Positions 34,191-45,257 of a stretch of DNA of 64,000 nucleotides are shown piece by piece. A program made the translations under genes and the position numbers. The stretch comes from Cryptomeria japonica (lineage: Eukaryota > Streptophyta > Pinopsida > Cupressales > Cupressaceae), in contig NC_081415.1 of the NCBI RefSeq assembly GCF_030272615.1, forward strand, positions 265,519,925 to 265,583,924, written 5' to 3'. The first letter of the stretch is position 1. Each line of letters begins with the position of its first letter. The notes under the pieces are model-generated. The model searched no databases. It worked only from the letters and a program-made list of their open reading frames with translations, and had not been told where the DNA came from.

Positions 34191-35340
34191 ATCAAGATAG
34201 CATCGGCATAGGGTTTCAGCAATAATGGTATATCGAGCAGTTTGGCGAATGAAAGTTTTACGTTGGTTATTTGATTGGTTAGGAGGAAGGGTGTGATCGT
34301 GGAGATAAGTGTAAAACTCACTGTACCATAGGGATTCAGAACCAATAAGGTGACATATCATCTTGGATTCGGGGATATCATAAGCGAGAATCCAAAGTTG
34401 TTCTACCAAGAACTCGTAGCATGTTGAATTTTGTGGAAGATCTAGGAGAGATGCAATGGTAGCCATAGCATCAGCAGCTCGATTTTGATCTTTGGGTATC
34501 TTCTCAAAGGTGATAGTAGTAAATGATTCCTTTACACTGTCCACCATTTGCTTGTATGGCATGAGTTTATCATCCTTGGTCTGATATTCATATGTTGCTT
34601 GTCGAATGACCAGTTGGGAATCTCCATATACTTGCAGCTCTTGTAACTTCCATTGTACAGCCAGCCCGAGTCTTGTGATCAAGGCCTCATACTCTGCTAT
34701 GTTGTTGGTGCATGGAAATGTGAGCTTGTAAGACTTCAGGATGTTGTCACCTTGAGGTGTGATAAACAGAATGTCTGCCCCTGAGCCATGCCTAGTGTAC
34801 GAACAATCAAAGTATAGTTTCCATGGTTGTGTTGTTGTGATCATGAATATCTCTTCATCTGGAAAATTGGAAATGAGAGGATGATCACCTATGAGTGGTG
34901 CATCGGCCAACTGATCTGCAATAACTTGACCTTTGATGGATTTATGGTCCACATACTCGATGTCAAATTCACTGAGAATCATCACCCATTTGGCCAAGCG
35001 GCCTATCAATGCTGCTTTGCTGAGTAAGTAATTGAGTGGATCAATCTTTGCAATGAGGTGTACTTTGTGTGTTAACAAATAGTGCCTTAGTTTAGTGGCT
35101 ACCAAGATTACTGCTAGGCAAGCTCGCTAAATAGGGGTGTAATTGAGTTCATAGCCAACCAATGTGTGAGAAATGTAGTAAACAACACACTCTTTCCCTT
35201 CTGCATTGTGTTGTGCCAATAGTACTCCCAAATCTGTACTTGTTGCTGAAATATAGAGTAATAGGGGTCTATTTGGATCTTGTGGTATCAGCAATGGTGT
35301 ATTCATGAGATAGTATTTAAGCATCTGGAATGCTTGCTAA
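34191..35340 (-). pseudogene. pol: Gypsy-A RNase H and archaeal-type RNase H
   Basis: Two RNase H modules in tandem. The gypsy one (35280-34900) shows LLLYISATSTDLGVLLAQHN and ends FDIEYVDHKSIKGQVIADQL; a stop near 35129 interrupts it. The second (34815-34440) is archaeal-type: KLYFDCSYTRHGSG (first Asp about 34808), CTNNIAEYEALITRL (Glu), VYGDSQLVIRQ (Asp) and QNRAADAMATIAS (final Asp), so all four acidic residues remain. Order RT, RNase H, archaeal-type RNase H, integrase is the standard Tat/Ogre-type layout, the main reason for calling this element Tat lineage. Confidence 0.9.
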
Positions 35341-36240
35341 CATCTGGCATCCCATTGAAAGTAGATATTTTTGTGTAGCAGATGTGTAAAGGGGTGACAC
35401 TTATCTGCCAATTGTGCAATGAATCTTTAGATGGATTGGAGCCACCCTTGTAATGTCCTTAGTTGACTAATATTCTTTGGTGGTGGCATGTCCATGATTG
35501 CTTTGACCTTTGTTGGATCGACCTCAATACCTTTGCTTGAGACAATGTATCCTAGAAGTTTCCTTGAGGTTACTCCAAAGACACATTTCTTTGGGTTGAG
35601 TCAAACATGATATTGTTCGAGTCTATCAAAGATTTTATCTAATATGTTTAGATGACCAGCTCTGGTGAGTGATTTTGCTAGTAAGTCATCAACATAATCT
35701 TCCATCATAGTATGCATCATGTCACGGAAGATGGTGGTCATTGCTCGTTGATAGGTTGCTCCTGCATTCTTGAGACCGAAAGGCATTACATTCCAACAGT
35801 ATGTGCCCCATGGACATGTGAAGGCTATCTTATGTTGATCCTCTGGTGTGATCTTTATCTGATTGTATCCTGAAAATCCATCCATGAGAGAAAGCATGGC
35901 ATGTCCTGCTGTTAGGTCCACTATGATGTCAATTTTTGGTAGGGGGAAGTCATCCTTAGGACATGCCTTATTCAGATCTCTAAAGTCAGTACAAATGCGG
36001 ATGCCCCCTTTTGGTTTGCTGACAGGAACAATATTGGAGATCCAATCTGCATAATCAATGGGTCTAATAAAACCAACATCCAGAAGTTTCTTAAGTTCTG
36101 CTTTGACTAGGACTGCAATCTAAGGATGCATCTTGCGAAGCTTCTGCTTGACAAGCTTGGCTCCTTCTCCTACTATGAGGTGATGCATGACTAAATCTAG
36201 ATCAAGACCAGGCATATCTGCATATGACCATGCAAAATTG
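35341..36240 (-). pseudogene. pol: Gypsy-A reverse transcriptase (YVDD box)
   Basis: RNA-dependent DNA polymerase of the element. On the minus strand: ICTDFRDLNKACPKDDFPLP, LMDGFSGYNQIKI, WNVMPFGLKNAGATYQRAM, YVDD at 35685-35696 (EDYVDDLLAKS), then LNPKKCVFGVTSRKLLGYIV. A stop follows DRLEQYHV near 35599, with further stops near 35427 and 35337. The frame is the same as that of the G-patch linker upstream and integrase downstream. Very similar RT sequence is in Gypsy-D near 63.5-63.9 kb. Confidence 0.92.
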
Positions 36241-37970
36241 ATCTAGCGTTTCTGAAAGAATTTGACAAACTTGGGCTATTCCTCTGAAGTTAGAAGAGAT
36301 GCTAGATGTATGAGGTGAGGAATTTCAGGAGTCCCTACATTGTATTCTTTTGTTTCTTCAATGAGAATTGTCGATCGTTCCCACTATGTGCTATAGGGAA
36401 GGATGTCAAACCTTTCATCCTCAGGTGCCTCAAAGAGGTTTTCACCATTGGATACGGTGTGGTTTTCATTGGAAGATCCATGTTTTATTGTTATATTTTT
36501 GTAGTTGAAAGGTTTGGCATCCGCCCCAAAATATGCTGCACTATTAAGTTCAATGGCGAATCCAGCTTTGTGATCCCCGCTTGGTATGTTATCCTGTAGT
36601 TCCAAGAAGTCAATGATCACCTCATCGTTTTGGAAGTGGTCAAGACATGGGGGATTTGGTTGGTTCCATTCGATGAGTTTAGGATGGATAATGGGCAATA
36701 CTTCATCGATTAGGTTAAGCTCACTAGATGTGTCAGTGAGGGTTAAGACATTGTGGTGAAGGTTGTTGATGGTACTCTCCCTGTCAAAATCAGGTGTAGG
36801 ATGTGATGTAGGGTCTGTGGAAGAAGTTTCCAACTCAGGAACCCAAGAGGTTTTTATCTGTGCTTCTCCATAAACAGGGATATCTTTGCGGGGTGGAGGC
36901 AATGATGTGTCTTCCTCATCTGAAGTATTAAGCTGGATGGAATCAAATTCCCATTCATGTGAGTCGGTCTCTGAATAACTTTCTAGTATCCGATTACTAT
37001 ACCATACTGGGATGTCTTTTGTTTTAAACACTGCAGGTGCGATCGGTTGATGTACCTTTGTAGATGAAATGATCGGTGTTGCAGGAAGGATGATAGGGAT
37101 CAATGAATCCGATATAGGGAGTATTGGTAGTGTTGACTCTGCTGCTTCTACTGGAACCGCTGGTGTTGTAGATGTTGTTGTAGGTTCTGATATAGTTGCT
37201 ACTACTAATGGTGCTCTTGATGTTATTGCTGATGCTGATGGGATTACTGGTTTGATTAGTGGGATGATTGGCATTGTAGATGGTTGTATTCGTATTTTGA
37301 GCCTCGGTGGGGCAGTTGCAATGGTGTTTGATGTTTCTTTTATAATAAAAGGTGTCCTCTTTGTCATAGGCTGATATAGTGGTTTGATGGGTTTTCCTTT
37401 GAATCTGAGCTTAGGAAGGATCTCCTTTTGAAAGCCTAAGCCTGTATTATCCTTGGGTTTTAATTCTGGCAGCAGTGGTTCATGTCTTCCTTGTTTGCAA
37501 GGTCCCAAAGCACTCTGACAATCATAACCCATTCTTTGCATAATGAGGAGGCCTTTGCCATACTGATCCATGGGAAGTGTAGCTTGTGGTATATCGGTGG
37601 TAATGGGATCTTTATAGATCCATGCTGCTAAGTCCTCATCTCTTGTTTCTTCTTCTTGACTCTTTCCAAGGATGAAAGGCATCAAAGTACATGCTAGTGT
37701 GATCAATGATGTTTGAAGTAACTGCTAAGGTTTGCCATGTGTTCTAGGAGAAGTGGGCATTTGTCCCACACAAAAGAGTTGACTCAAATTGTATTCCCCA
37801 GGGCCTTCCTCCATTATTTTCATCTTAAGCTTTTCTTGCTTGGGTATAGTGTTGTTTGAACTGGCAAGAGAGGCTGGACTTATGTATGAGGTGGAGGAGA
37901 TGGCTTCTCTATTGTTAGGAACGGCAATCTTTGGTTGATGACTGATATTATGACAGTATGCAAAGGTTTG
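36241..37970 (-). pseudogene. Gypsy-A linker with G-patch domain
   Basis: Between protease and RT. A G-patch lies at 37565-37422: DQYGKGLLIMQRMGYDCQSA, with GPCKQGRHEP and NTGLGFQ completing the G-x-G pattern; such modules bind RNA or RNA helicases. A long Ser/Thr/Pro/Ile-rich low-complexity segment follows (about 37330-37000), then an acidic region with DEEDTSLPPPRKDIPVYGEA. The 440-codon stretch 37706-36384 is open. Some betaretroviral proteases end in a G-patch; here it is separated from protease by about 150 residues. Gypsy-D carries the same module. Confidence 0.75.
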
Positions 37971-38568
37971 CATTGCCCAGGATTGTGATCTCTACACCAT
38001 TATGTGGGAACTTGATACACTGATGGTAGGTGGATGGAACGGCTTGCATGACATGTATCCAAGGTCTTCCCAACAACAAATTGTATGGCAGAGGAAGGTC
38101 CAAAACTTGACAGATGATGTGCTTCACCACAGGGCCCACTCAGATTGGTAGTACTACAACTCCTTTGGATGAACACTCTGCATCGTCATAGGCTTTGATT
38201 GTGATTTTTTTATGGGGATCCACTGATTCTATTGCATATCCCAAAGCTGTGACCAACTGCAATGTACAAATATTCAGGCCTGCTCCATTATCGATCAAGA
38301 CTTGCTTGATCCTATGCTGGTTCATAAATCCTTCAATGTGTAGCGAAGCATTATGAGGTTGCTAGAAGGAAGAGTTGTCACTTTCAAAAAAAGTGAGACA
38401 AGATAATGACTTTAGACTTCCAACCATGGCTTGGAATTGATCTGTATTTAGGTTTGTAGGGACTGACGCCTCTTGGAGAGCTTGATCCAAGATTGTTTTA
38501 TGAGACAGAGATAGGCACAATAGCTCTAAGATAGATATTAGTGCAGGCATTTTGTCTAACTTTTCCAC
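37948..38568 (-). pseudogene. pol: Gypsy-A aspartic protease
   Basis: In frame with gag. The active-site region reads QVLIDNGAGLNICTLQLV (about 38300): the usual D-S/T/G-G motif is D-N-G here. Downstream, ITIKAYDDAE and NLLLGRPWIH are the conserved flap and C-terminal part of plant gypsy proteases. Stops at 38362 and 38140 interrupt it. The frame switches near 37965, the only frameshift between gag and the end of pol; it may be a mutation or a programmed site. Confidence 0.8.
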
Positions 38569-38577
38569 AAGATTGTA

Positions 38578-40344
38578 CTACTTTGAGATAGATGGGGTGC
38601 CTTGTGGAGCTGCCTTTATAGTAATCTTGTTGTGACGTGTAACAACATTGGAAGTGGAGCTGGGATTTTTTATGGTTATAGTTGCAATTTGTTCACTAGC
38701 ATCGTACAGGTGATTCATAGTATAATTATACGCAGCTTGCGTATAATTGGTGGTATCTGTGTTTCTCCCTAAAGTAGAAGGACCCCTTTGATCTGGTGAT
38801 GGAAGTGGATTTTTAAACATAAGATGATCATTGTTTGTTGTCTTCAGGTCATGTCCTTCGATTTCAATTTCACCTCAGTCAATAAGATCCTGAATAAGAT
38901 CTTTCAATCTATCAAAATTGCTTGTCTTGTGTCCTCTCCCTTGATAGAAATCACAATGTTCAGTATCCCTCCACCATGCAAGTTTGACTTGAGGTTCATA
39001 GTTTGATGTTTTGGGTAGGGTTACCAGATTTTGAGAAACCAGTTGTCGTAACACTATTTCAATGGGTTCCCCTAAGGGAGTGTATGTTCCCTTTGGTTTT
39101 TGTTGACGAGGTCTGGGTTCATCATGAGATGTAATGCGGCCTTGATTTGGAGGAGCAACTATGTTAGTCTGAGGTGGGGGATTCTGTCTTGCAAATTGAA
39201 CAACAGGTTGCGCACTTTTGATAGTTCTTGCATCCACAACCCCGTCGTTGACAACATTTTTGTTTTTGTTCCAGAAGCTTGGTTTGTCACTATTGAAGCA
39301 TGGGCGAGGACAATCCTTTGGTTCATTATAGATTTTGATAAGTCCTTTCTTGATGAGAGCCCGCTCACATTTTAAACCTTTGGTGATCATGTCATTGAAA
39401 GAGTATGTGTCTTTGGCATCCAGGTGAAATTCCATTTCTTCATTTAAGTTGGAAATAAATATTTCTACTAGTTCTTGTTCAGGTAACTGAAGAGAAAGTC
39501 TGCTAGACATTTGACGCCATCGTTGCAAGAAGACTGAGAATAGTTCACCTGGTTTTTGTTTAGTGTTACATAGATCAGCCATGGTGATACCACGTTCAAT
39601 GTTATGAGAGTAATGTGCCAAGAACTTCTGAACTAGCTCTTCAAAGGTCCTAATGCCACCTGGTAGTTAGGAAAACCATGATGTGGTTGTTCCTCCCAAG
39701 CTTTGAGGAAAGAGGCACATTAGGTATGTATCTTTGTATGCTACTTCAAGGCAGGCTGAATGGAATTCTCTAACATGATCATGAGGATCTCCTTTTCCTC
39801 TATACTTTTTGAACTTGGGTGTTTCGAACCCTCGTGGAAAAGGTGGCATATGAAGATTCCTATCAAAGGGATAGGGACAAATGTCATTGAGTGAAAATTG
39901 ATTAGTTTTTATGCCACTAAAAAATTGTTGGGCAAGATTTTCAACTTGTTGCCGCAACATGTCTATGTCATTTGGAGGAGGAGGTGGTGGGTTACCTCGA
40001 GGAATGTTATATCTGATGGGATCTCTACCTCTTTCTTCTTCATGGCAACTTTGTCATTCTGATGCTTGTCTTAGTTGTGCAAGATCAAAGTCAGAGGGGA
40101 GTTTGGCTCCTTCTTGAGCAAGATTTAAAAAGTGAGCATCCGCATTGCTCTTGAGTATTTCATCAAAAATTTTGTTAAAGAGAGGGTTGTACTGAGCCCT
40201 TTCTATTGTTGCAGGAGTAGGAGTACTTGGGTTTTCATCATTCGCATTTCCTCCAAGTGATTCTTGAAATTCATTGATATTTTCCTCCTCTTCTTCCTCA
40301 ATTTCTATTTCTCGTTGCCTTGACTATGATCGGGTATGAGCCAT
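38578..40344 (-). pseudogene. gag: Gypsy-A Gag
   Basis: ATG at 40344 (MAHTRS, then TAG in place of an expected Gln codon). Main features: acidic N-terminus (IEIEEEEEE), a proline run (PPPPPPNDIDMLRQQVENLA), the capsid-like gag domain (KFKKYRGKGDPHDHVREFHS; LMCLFPQSLGGTTTSWFS; ISNLNEEMEFHLD), and a zinc-knuckle-like remnant HCDFYQGRGHKTSNFDRLKD, where the first Cys positions are degraded. Stops near 40051, 39667, 38875 and 38578. The frame is continuous with protease. It corresponds to Gypsy-D gag near 58.8-60.5 kb. Confidence 0.85.
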
Positions 40345-42684
40345 TTTGTTTATGAGTTTTTGATGAAATGAAAGATCGATAGTTGGTGTGTTGTTTTGCA
40401 TGTGGATCTCTAGCACTTAAAGGTGGATGTTACCAAAATTCTTCTCTTTGAATTGCTTGTTTTGATAAGGTTTTGATGTGATAAGGTTTAGAGAAATCTG
40501 AGATGTGTTACAGACTCGACTACCTAGTAATGAGAGGATTCACTCATAAACTAGTTTTAACCTGCATAGATATGTTTCTTAGGATGAGCTTATCCTAGAT
40601 GTAGAAACAATCAAAAAGTGATGTTTTGTGTTTGATTCAAGCAATATCCAAAAGAGAACTTAGGACAAGAACCTCTTTAATGTTTTGAGAGTTGAAAATG
40701 GATGAGATGATGTGTGAATGAGATAATGGATGAAATGTGTTAACTTCAATAAAAGCTTTGAGTCACAAATGGAACAAATTCTACCTCTTCCCTTTCGAGC
40801 ATTGGTGGCATTTCTCGAGCTATGTTGTATGTGATAAAAATGTTTGGGAAGAAGTTGGGATTGATCTTCCCTCCTTGGTTTTTGTGATAACTTAAAGCTC
40901 TATTTTGCATAAAAGCTCTGTGGTTCAATGACTCTGGATCAAATTCATTTGATTTGCCTTGAAGGTAGAGACGCATGTGACGTAGAAAAACTCTATGAGA
41001 GACAAAGATTTGTCTATTTAGATAGAAGAATTTCCTCCTTTTGATCAAAGCCTTTGAGCTCAATGGTCTTCTTTTCAAGTTGATGTTTTGATGAAGATTC
41101 TTCTTTCTCAAGATGTGAAGAATGGTCATAAAGTTTGATACTTTTCTTTGTTTTTGATCTTTTTGGTTGGATTTGAAAAATGTTTGGTTGGATGAATACT
41201 TGTTTTGTTTTGAATTTTTGGATTGGATGAAAACAAAGCAAGCATACAGACACAAAAATGTTACCTCAAAGGCACAAATGAGTATGGGTCTAGATCAACC
41301 TAATCCTTGGACTTTTTATGACCCTTTCCTTTAAGTGTATTTTAGGTGTTTTTGTTTCCAAAGCCTGAAGTCGGCTCAATTTGCACTGGGTCTTTGACTA
41401 AAATGAAAACACTTCAAACACTTTGTATCCCTAAGGTCAAATGGCCAATTGTGATAAATTCAGCCCACATCTTGATATTTCTTCGACTTTGATACTACAT
41501 ACCTTATGAATCCCGTCGTGGTAGGTAAGGATGTGATATACTAAGTCTTGCATGAGCATAACAAATAGATGATCCCTATGATGGGGGAGTCACCACTTTT
41601 ATCAAGTCACAAGTGACTTTTAAAAAGCTATGTTTCTACTCAAGGAAATATGTATGGTGAGTATCTTGGGAGCAAAACCATCTATGCTCTTGCATTGAAT
41701 TATATCACAAATATCCTCAATCAATAGAATGGGTGGGCTACTACTTAAAGGTGTTTAGTCATTTTCGATGTTTTTGGACATAAGTTCATTCTACAGTGAC
41801 TCACTTAAGAGCCTTGTAACTTGTGGTGGGACCTATTTATCCTTTCGGCAAGTTACACTATAGGAACAGCTATACCCAAGGCTACAACTTTCGCTCTCAC
41901 TTGATTTCTATTGTGGCTTGAAGGATTTAATGCACGAGGTCGTTTCGAAGAGTGATGTGTCTCTTGGTAGGCCTCTCTTAAAAAGATAAAAATTTGAGTG
42001 TTACTAAAACTTTTCTCTTGCACCTAGGACCACGAAAGCCAAGGGAGAGGATAGTGTGTGTTAGAAGTAGGACCACTCAACCAACTCTTTTGCACAAGCA
42101 TGCCAAACACGAAATGCACTTGTTCTTTTTAGCTTGTCATTGCAATGATTTTCTATCTATTTGGAGATGTTTCTCCAACAATCATGATGTTCTTTTTAAC
42201 TTCAAAGGCAATATGTTTGAGTAAACTAGGAATTTTGAAATCTTGGTCAACTGAAATTGAAACATGTATGCATGAAATAAATCATTTTTGCAAAATGAGA
42301 CAAGTTGATTGTTCTTTTTACTTGTACCAAAAATTGAAGTGTTGATTGTGAGATTTTAGTTTGATGCAAGAAAAAAAATTTCCTTGTCTTGTTTTAAGCA
42401 CCAAATAAAATGAACCTAACTTGAAAGGAAGTAAATTTGTTGTGTTCAATTTTTAGAGCACCAAACACAAATGATCCTACTATTGCAAGAAAACAAATTT
42501 GTTTTGTTCAATTTTTTAGAGCACCAAAATGGAAATTTTTTGAACTTTTAGCAACAAAAAGGGTTAGTTTTAAACACCTGCACAAGAAACGAACAGTTAG
42601 GAAAAACCTAATTTATGGTGGGCTTCTACAAGCCTAACAAATTTCAAATTTTTGGTTATAGGGTCTTTTCTACAACGTTCTCTT
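40345..42684 (-). other. Gypsy-A 5' leader (untranslated region)
   Basis: A leader of about 2.6 kb lies between the primer site and gag. It contains the 169-codon ORF listed separately and otherwise nothing I recognise. Long leaders are common in Tat-lineage elements. Confidence 0.6.
40746..41255 (-). CDS. Open 169-codon ORF in Gypsy-A leader, unknown
   Basis: The ORF lies about 400 bases upstream of the gag start. The N-terminal half is Lys/Asn/Gln-rich and looks like chance coding from AT-rich DNA. The C-terminal third (FDPESLNHRAFMQNRALSYH, later EMPPMLEREEVEFVPFVTQS) has a more protein-like composition. No domain is recognised. That it is open in an element with many stops elsewhere is suggestive but weak. 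It could be an upstream ORF controlling gag translation or chance. Confidence 0.3.
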   Translation of the reverse strand: MCLYACFVFIQSKNSKQNKYSSNQTFFKSNQKDQKQRKVSNFMTILHILRKKNLHQNINLKRRPLSSKALIKRRKFFYLNRQIFVSHRVFLRHMRLYLQGKSNEFDPESLNHRAFMQNRALSYHKNQGGKINPNFFPNIFITYNIAREMPPMLEREEVEFVPFVTQSFY

Positions 42685-42925
42685 ACAATAGTGCCACTCT
42701 GTGTTTGGACAAAAGCACTATTTAACACAAACACGCTAATATAGACACACAAGCGCTAAAAGTAAAATTTTGACAGAAAATGCAATAGCGCTTAAAACAA
42801 GCACAATGGCACCAAAACAAAACAAAAGTGTTGAATAAAGGTCAATAGCGCCAAACTTGGTACAATAGCACTAGAATATCAATTTGCAATAGCTGTACAA
42901 TGTGATCAAAAGTGCTAAAGCGCGA
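42685..42925 (-). repeat. AGCGCT-core motif array in Gypsy-A leader
   Basis: About eleven degenerate copies; on the minus (sense) strand they read AGCGCTATTGC, TAGTGCTATTGTACC, GGCGCTATTGACC, AACACTTTTGTTTT and similar. The array begins about 70 bases after the primer-binding site. It is the same motif and tail as at 14531-14850 and 58020-58290. Confidence 0.8.
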
Positions 42926-42993
42926 CCTGTGTGTCAAGTTCAACATTCAAACAAGTTAGTTGTGTCAAAAAAGGTTGTTTTTAGGTGTTTGGA

Positions 42994-43011
42994 TTCACGT
43001 CGGGTTCACCA
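42994..43011 (-). other. Primer-binding site of Gypsy-A
   Basis: Two bases after the LTR end the minus strand reads TGGTGAACCCGACGTGAA. The TGG start and spacing are right for a primer site. The matching tRNA is not identified; it differs from the site of Gypsy-D (TGGTGCCCACCATGGGGC). Confidence 0.65.
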
Positions 43012-43013
43012 AA

Positions 43014-44077
43014 TGATGCTCTGCAAAATACCCAAAGGCTAGACTGGAACCTGTGGTCGTATAACACACAAAGACACAAGAAACAAAGATCAAGTTAGTG
43101 TTATTCAACCAAGAACTAATCTAAGCAAGCATATCAAAAGAGATACTAAGATCATGCTAACATATTTAACAAATGACACAAATATAAGAAGGCATCTCCA
43201 AATGCCTCTTAACATGTTCTTAGCTCCTTCTCCTTTGTTCCTCTCCTCTCCAAGTTCCAAAATAGTGTAGCTCTCAGCAACTTTTTTTCACTATGGATGC
43301 TTATAGAGATTCAAAATTGTGGATGATCTCAAGCTTATGCTATGCAAGTGTAACACAAACTAATTAAACATATTATGACAAAAGAACTAAGATTTATTTT
43401 AGTCCAAGATAACAATATATTAGTGATTTATGCTAAATGCTCTCTAAAATTCACTATAGATTAAATGCATACAACTTTTCAGGATCTGGATTATGAAGAA
43501 ATGGGCTCTATTTATAGGAAAAAGGGAGCAATGGATGGTTGAGATTGAGTAATCTCAACAAGGGTCATGATTGAATGATTTGAGATCCATGTGAGGGCTT
43601 TCAACCCAATCCCAGGATGACAAGTGTCAATGTGAGATAGGTTGAGAGGAGAGGGAATAAGCATTAAATGCTTGACATGACCTGGGAGTTAACTTGGGAG
43701 TTAAGGTCAAGGTTAGTTGAATGAATAAACTTTTTATTCAAAGAATAAAGCTTTTATCCAATGGATAAACTCTTGTGCAAAGGCAAAAGGGATAACCATG
43801 GTCAAAGAAATAAATGCTTGAGGAGACCCATGAGTGTAAGTTGAAATAACCATAAATGGTTATGTAAGAGCCATTAGTGGTTTTGGAAGACTTTGGAGGT
43901 TAAATTGTTGAACACACAAAGCATGAAATTCTTTTCAAAGACTTTTAAGTCTTTGAGAAGTGACTCCAAGATGCTTAGGAATGTGACAATAATTAGGGGA
44001 TGGATTAGGCTAATTAAGAAGGGGTTAGAAGAAACTAGAAGGGGATTAGAAATGCAAGTGGATTTGATGGGTGAGGG
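43014..44077 (-). repeat. Gypsy-A 5' LTR, larger part (split by element C)
   Basis: Matches 12536-13610 almost base for base, then is interrupted after GATGGGTGAGGG by element C and resumes at 51908. The TATA copy is at 43508-43516. The small ORF 43893-44156 crosses the insertion joint and is not a gene. Confidence 0.92.
44073..44077. repeat. Left target duplication of element C (GAGGG)
   Basis: GAGGG here and at 51903-51907; the uninterrupted left LTR of Gypsy-A has a single GAGGG at the matching position near 13616. Confidence 0.92.
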
Positions 44078-45207
44078 TGTTGGCATTTTTGTTGTTTATG
44101 TTGTGATTGTCATTGATGGACACACACTTGTATTGAGATCCCCTTTATGTGTATGAGCTTGTGCTCAACCAGTATTTGTTCCAACTGGTATGTTGTATTC
44201 TAGTCTTTACACTAGTGGTGATTTTGTAGAATGTGTTTCCCGGTCTGAAGCGGCATGTCGACCCCAAGCGGTTCGTTGATCCCAAGCGGTACGAGGGAGA
44301 AAAGCGACACAACACATTCTTACCAGTCTTCATTTTTGTCAAACCGGCAACCAGTATTTTGTATGAACCGGTAATACTCTGTGATGAGTTACCAACCGGC
44401 ATTTTGTGATGAGTTACCAATCCACTGATTGTTTGACGGTGCCGACACATTGACGGTGCTTTTTGTGTCGTGTTACTGAGTACGTCTAGATGCATTGAAC
44501 CTAGGAAATTGTAATGTAATCCTATTGGACCAACATGAAATCAGATTCCTTTAAACGGACATCATGTCTAGGGTTTTAAGTTGTTTCTAAAAGGGTTAAT
44601 GTCGAGCTAGGGTTTAAGGTGGAAGTTGAAAAGGATCTTATCTGAGAAGATCAAGTTGTAACTGTGAGAGAGATAGAGAAGACTGAAGTAATGCTGGAAT
44701 GCATTAACTGTGAGCAATACTAGATCTAACCAAGCAGTTTGTGCTATCTGATAGATCAAACACTTGTTGATTACTCACATCTTTGACAAGTCTATAGCCC
44801 TTAACCGGGTAGGCCTCAAAGCCTTTGTAAAATCCTCTAACAAGGTGGTTCACACATGTGAATCTAAAATCCTCTAACAAGGTAGTCTTTAATCGGACTT
44901 ATCTCCTAACAAAGATCAAGATTCCTAACAGGATCTGTTCTGGTGAAGAACATTGTAAGACCTTAACTGGTCTGGTTTCTATTCTACAGATAGTGACTTG
45001 TGAGTTTCATCTCACCGTGGTTTTTCCCAGTTGGGTTTCCACATCAAATATCTTGTGTTATGGTTGTATTGGTTTTGTGGGTGAATGCTTTATTCGCATT
45101 TTGGTTTGCATGTTAGACTGCTTTACCGGTTTATCTTTAGACTGTGTAAGTGTTTTAGTGCAGAGATTTTTGGCATACTAATTCACCCCCCCTCTTAATA
45201 TTCATCA
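44078..45207 (+). repeat. Element C 5' LTR (1130 bp)
   Basis: Pairs with 50762-51902. It contains a 23-base tandem duplication near 44380-44420 (TGTGATGAGTTACCAA twice) that the 3' LTR lacks, and lacks a segment near 51787-51815 that the 3' LTR has. Words of the type ACCGGT are frequent. Confidence 0.92.
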
Positions 45208-45209
45208 AT

Positions 45210-45221
45210 TGGTATCAGAGC
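45210..45221 (+). other. Primer-binding site of element C (tRNA-iMet)
   Basis: TGGTATCAGAGC, two bases after the LTR end, is the standard plant site complementary to the 3' end of initiator methionine tRNA. Confidence 0.88.
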
Positions 45222-45257
45222 CTACCTTTCTATAAGTTTAACCACTTGGAAAGAGAT

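Noticed and set aside
43893-44156. 87-codon plus-strand ORF
   Set aside because: Crosses the joint between the Gypsy-A LTR and the element C LTR; a by-product of insertion.
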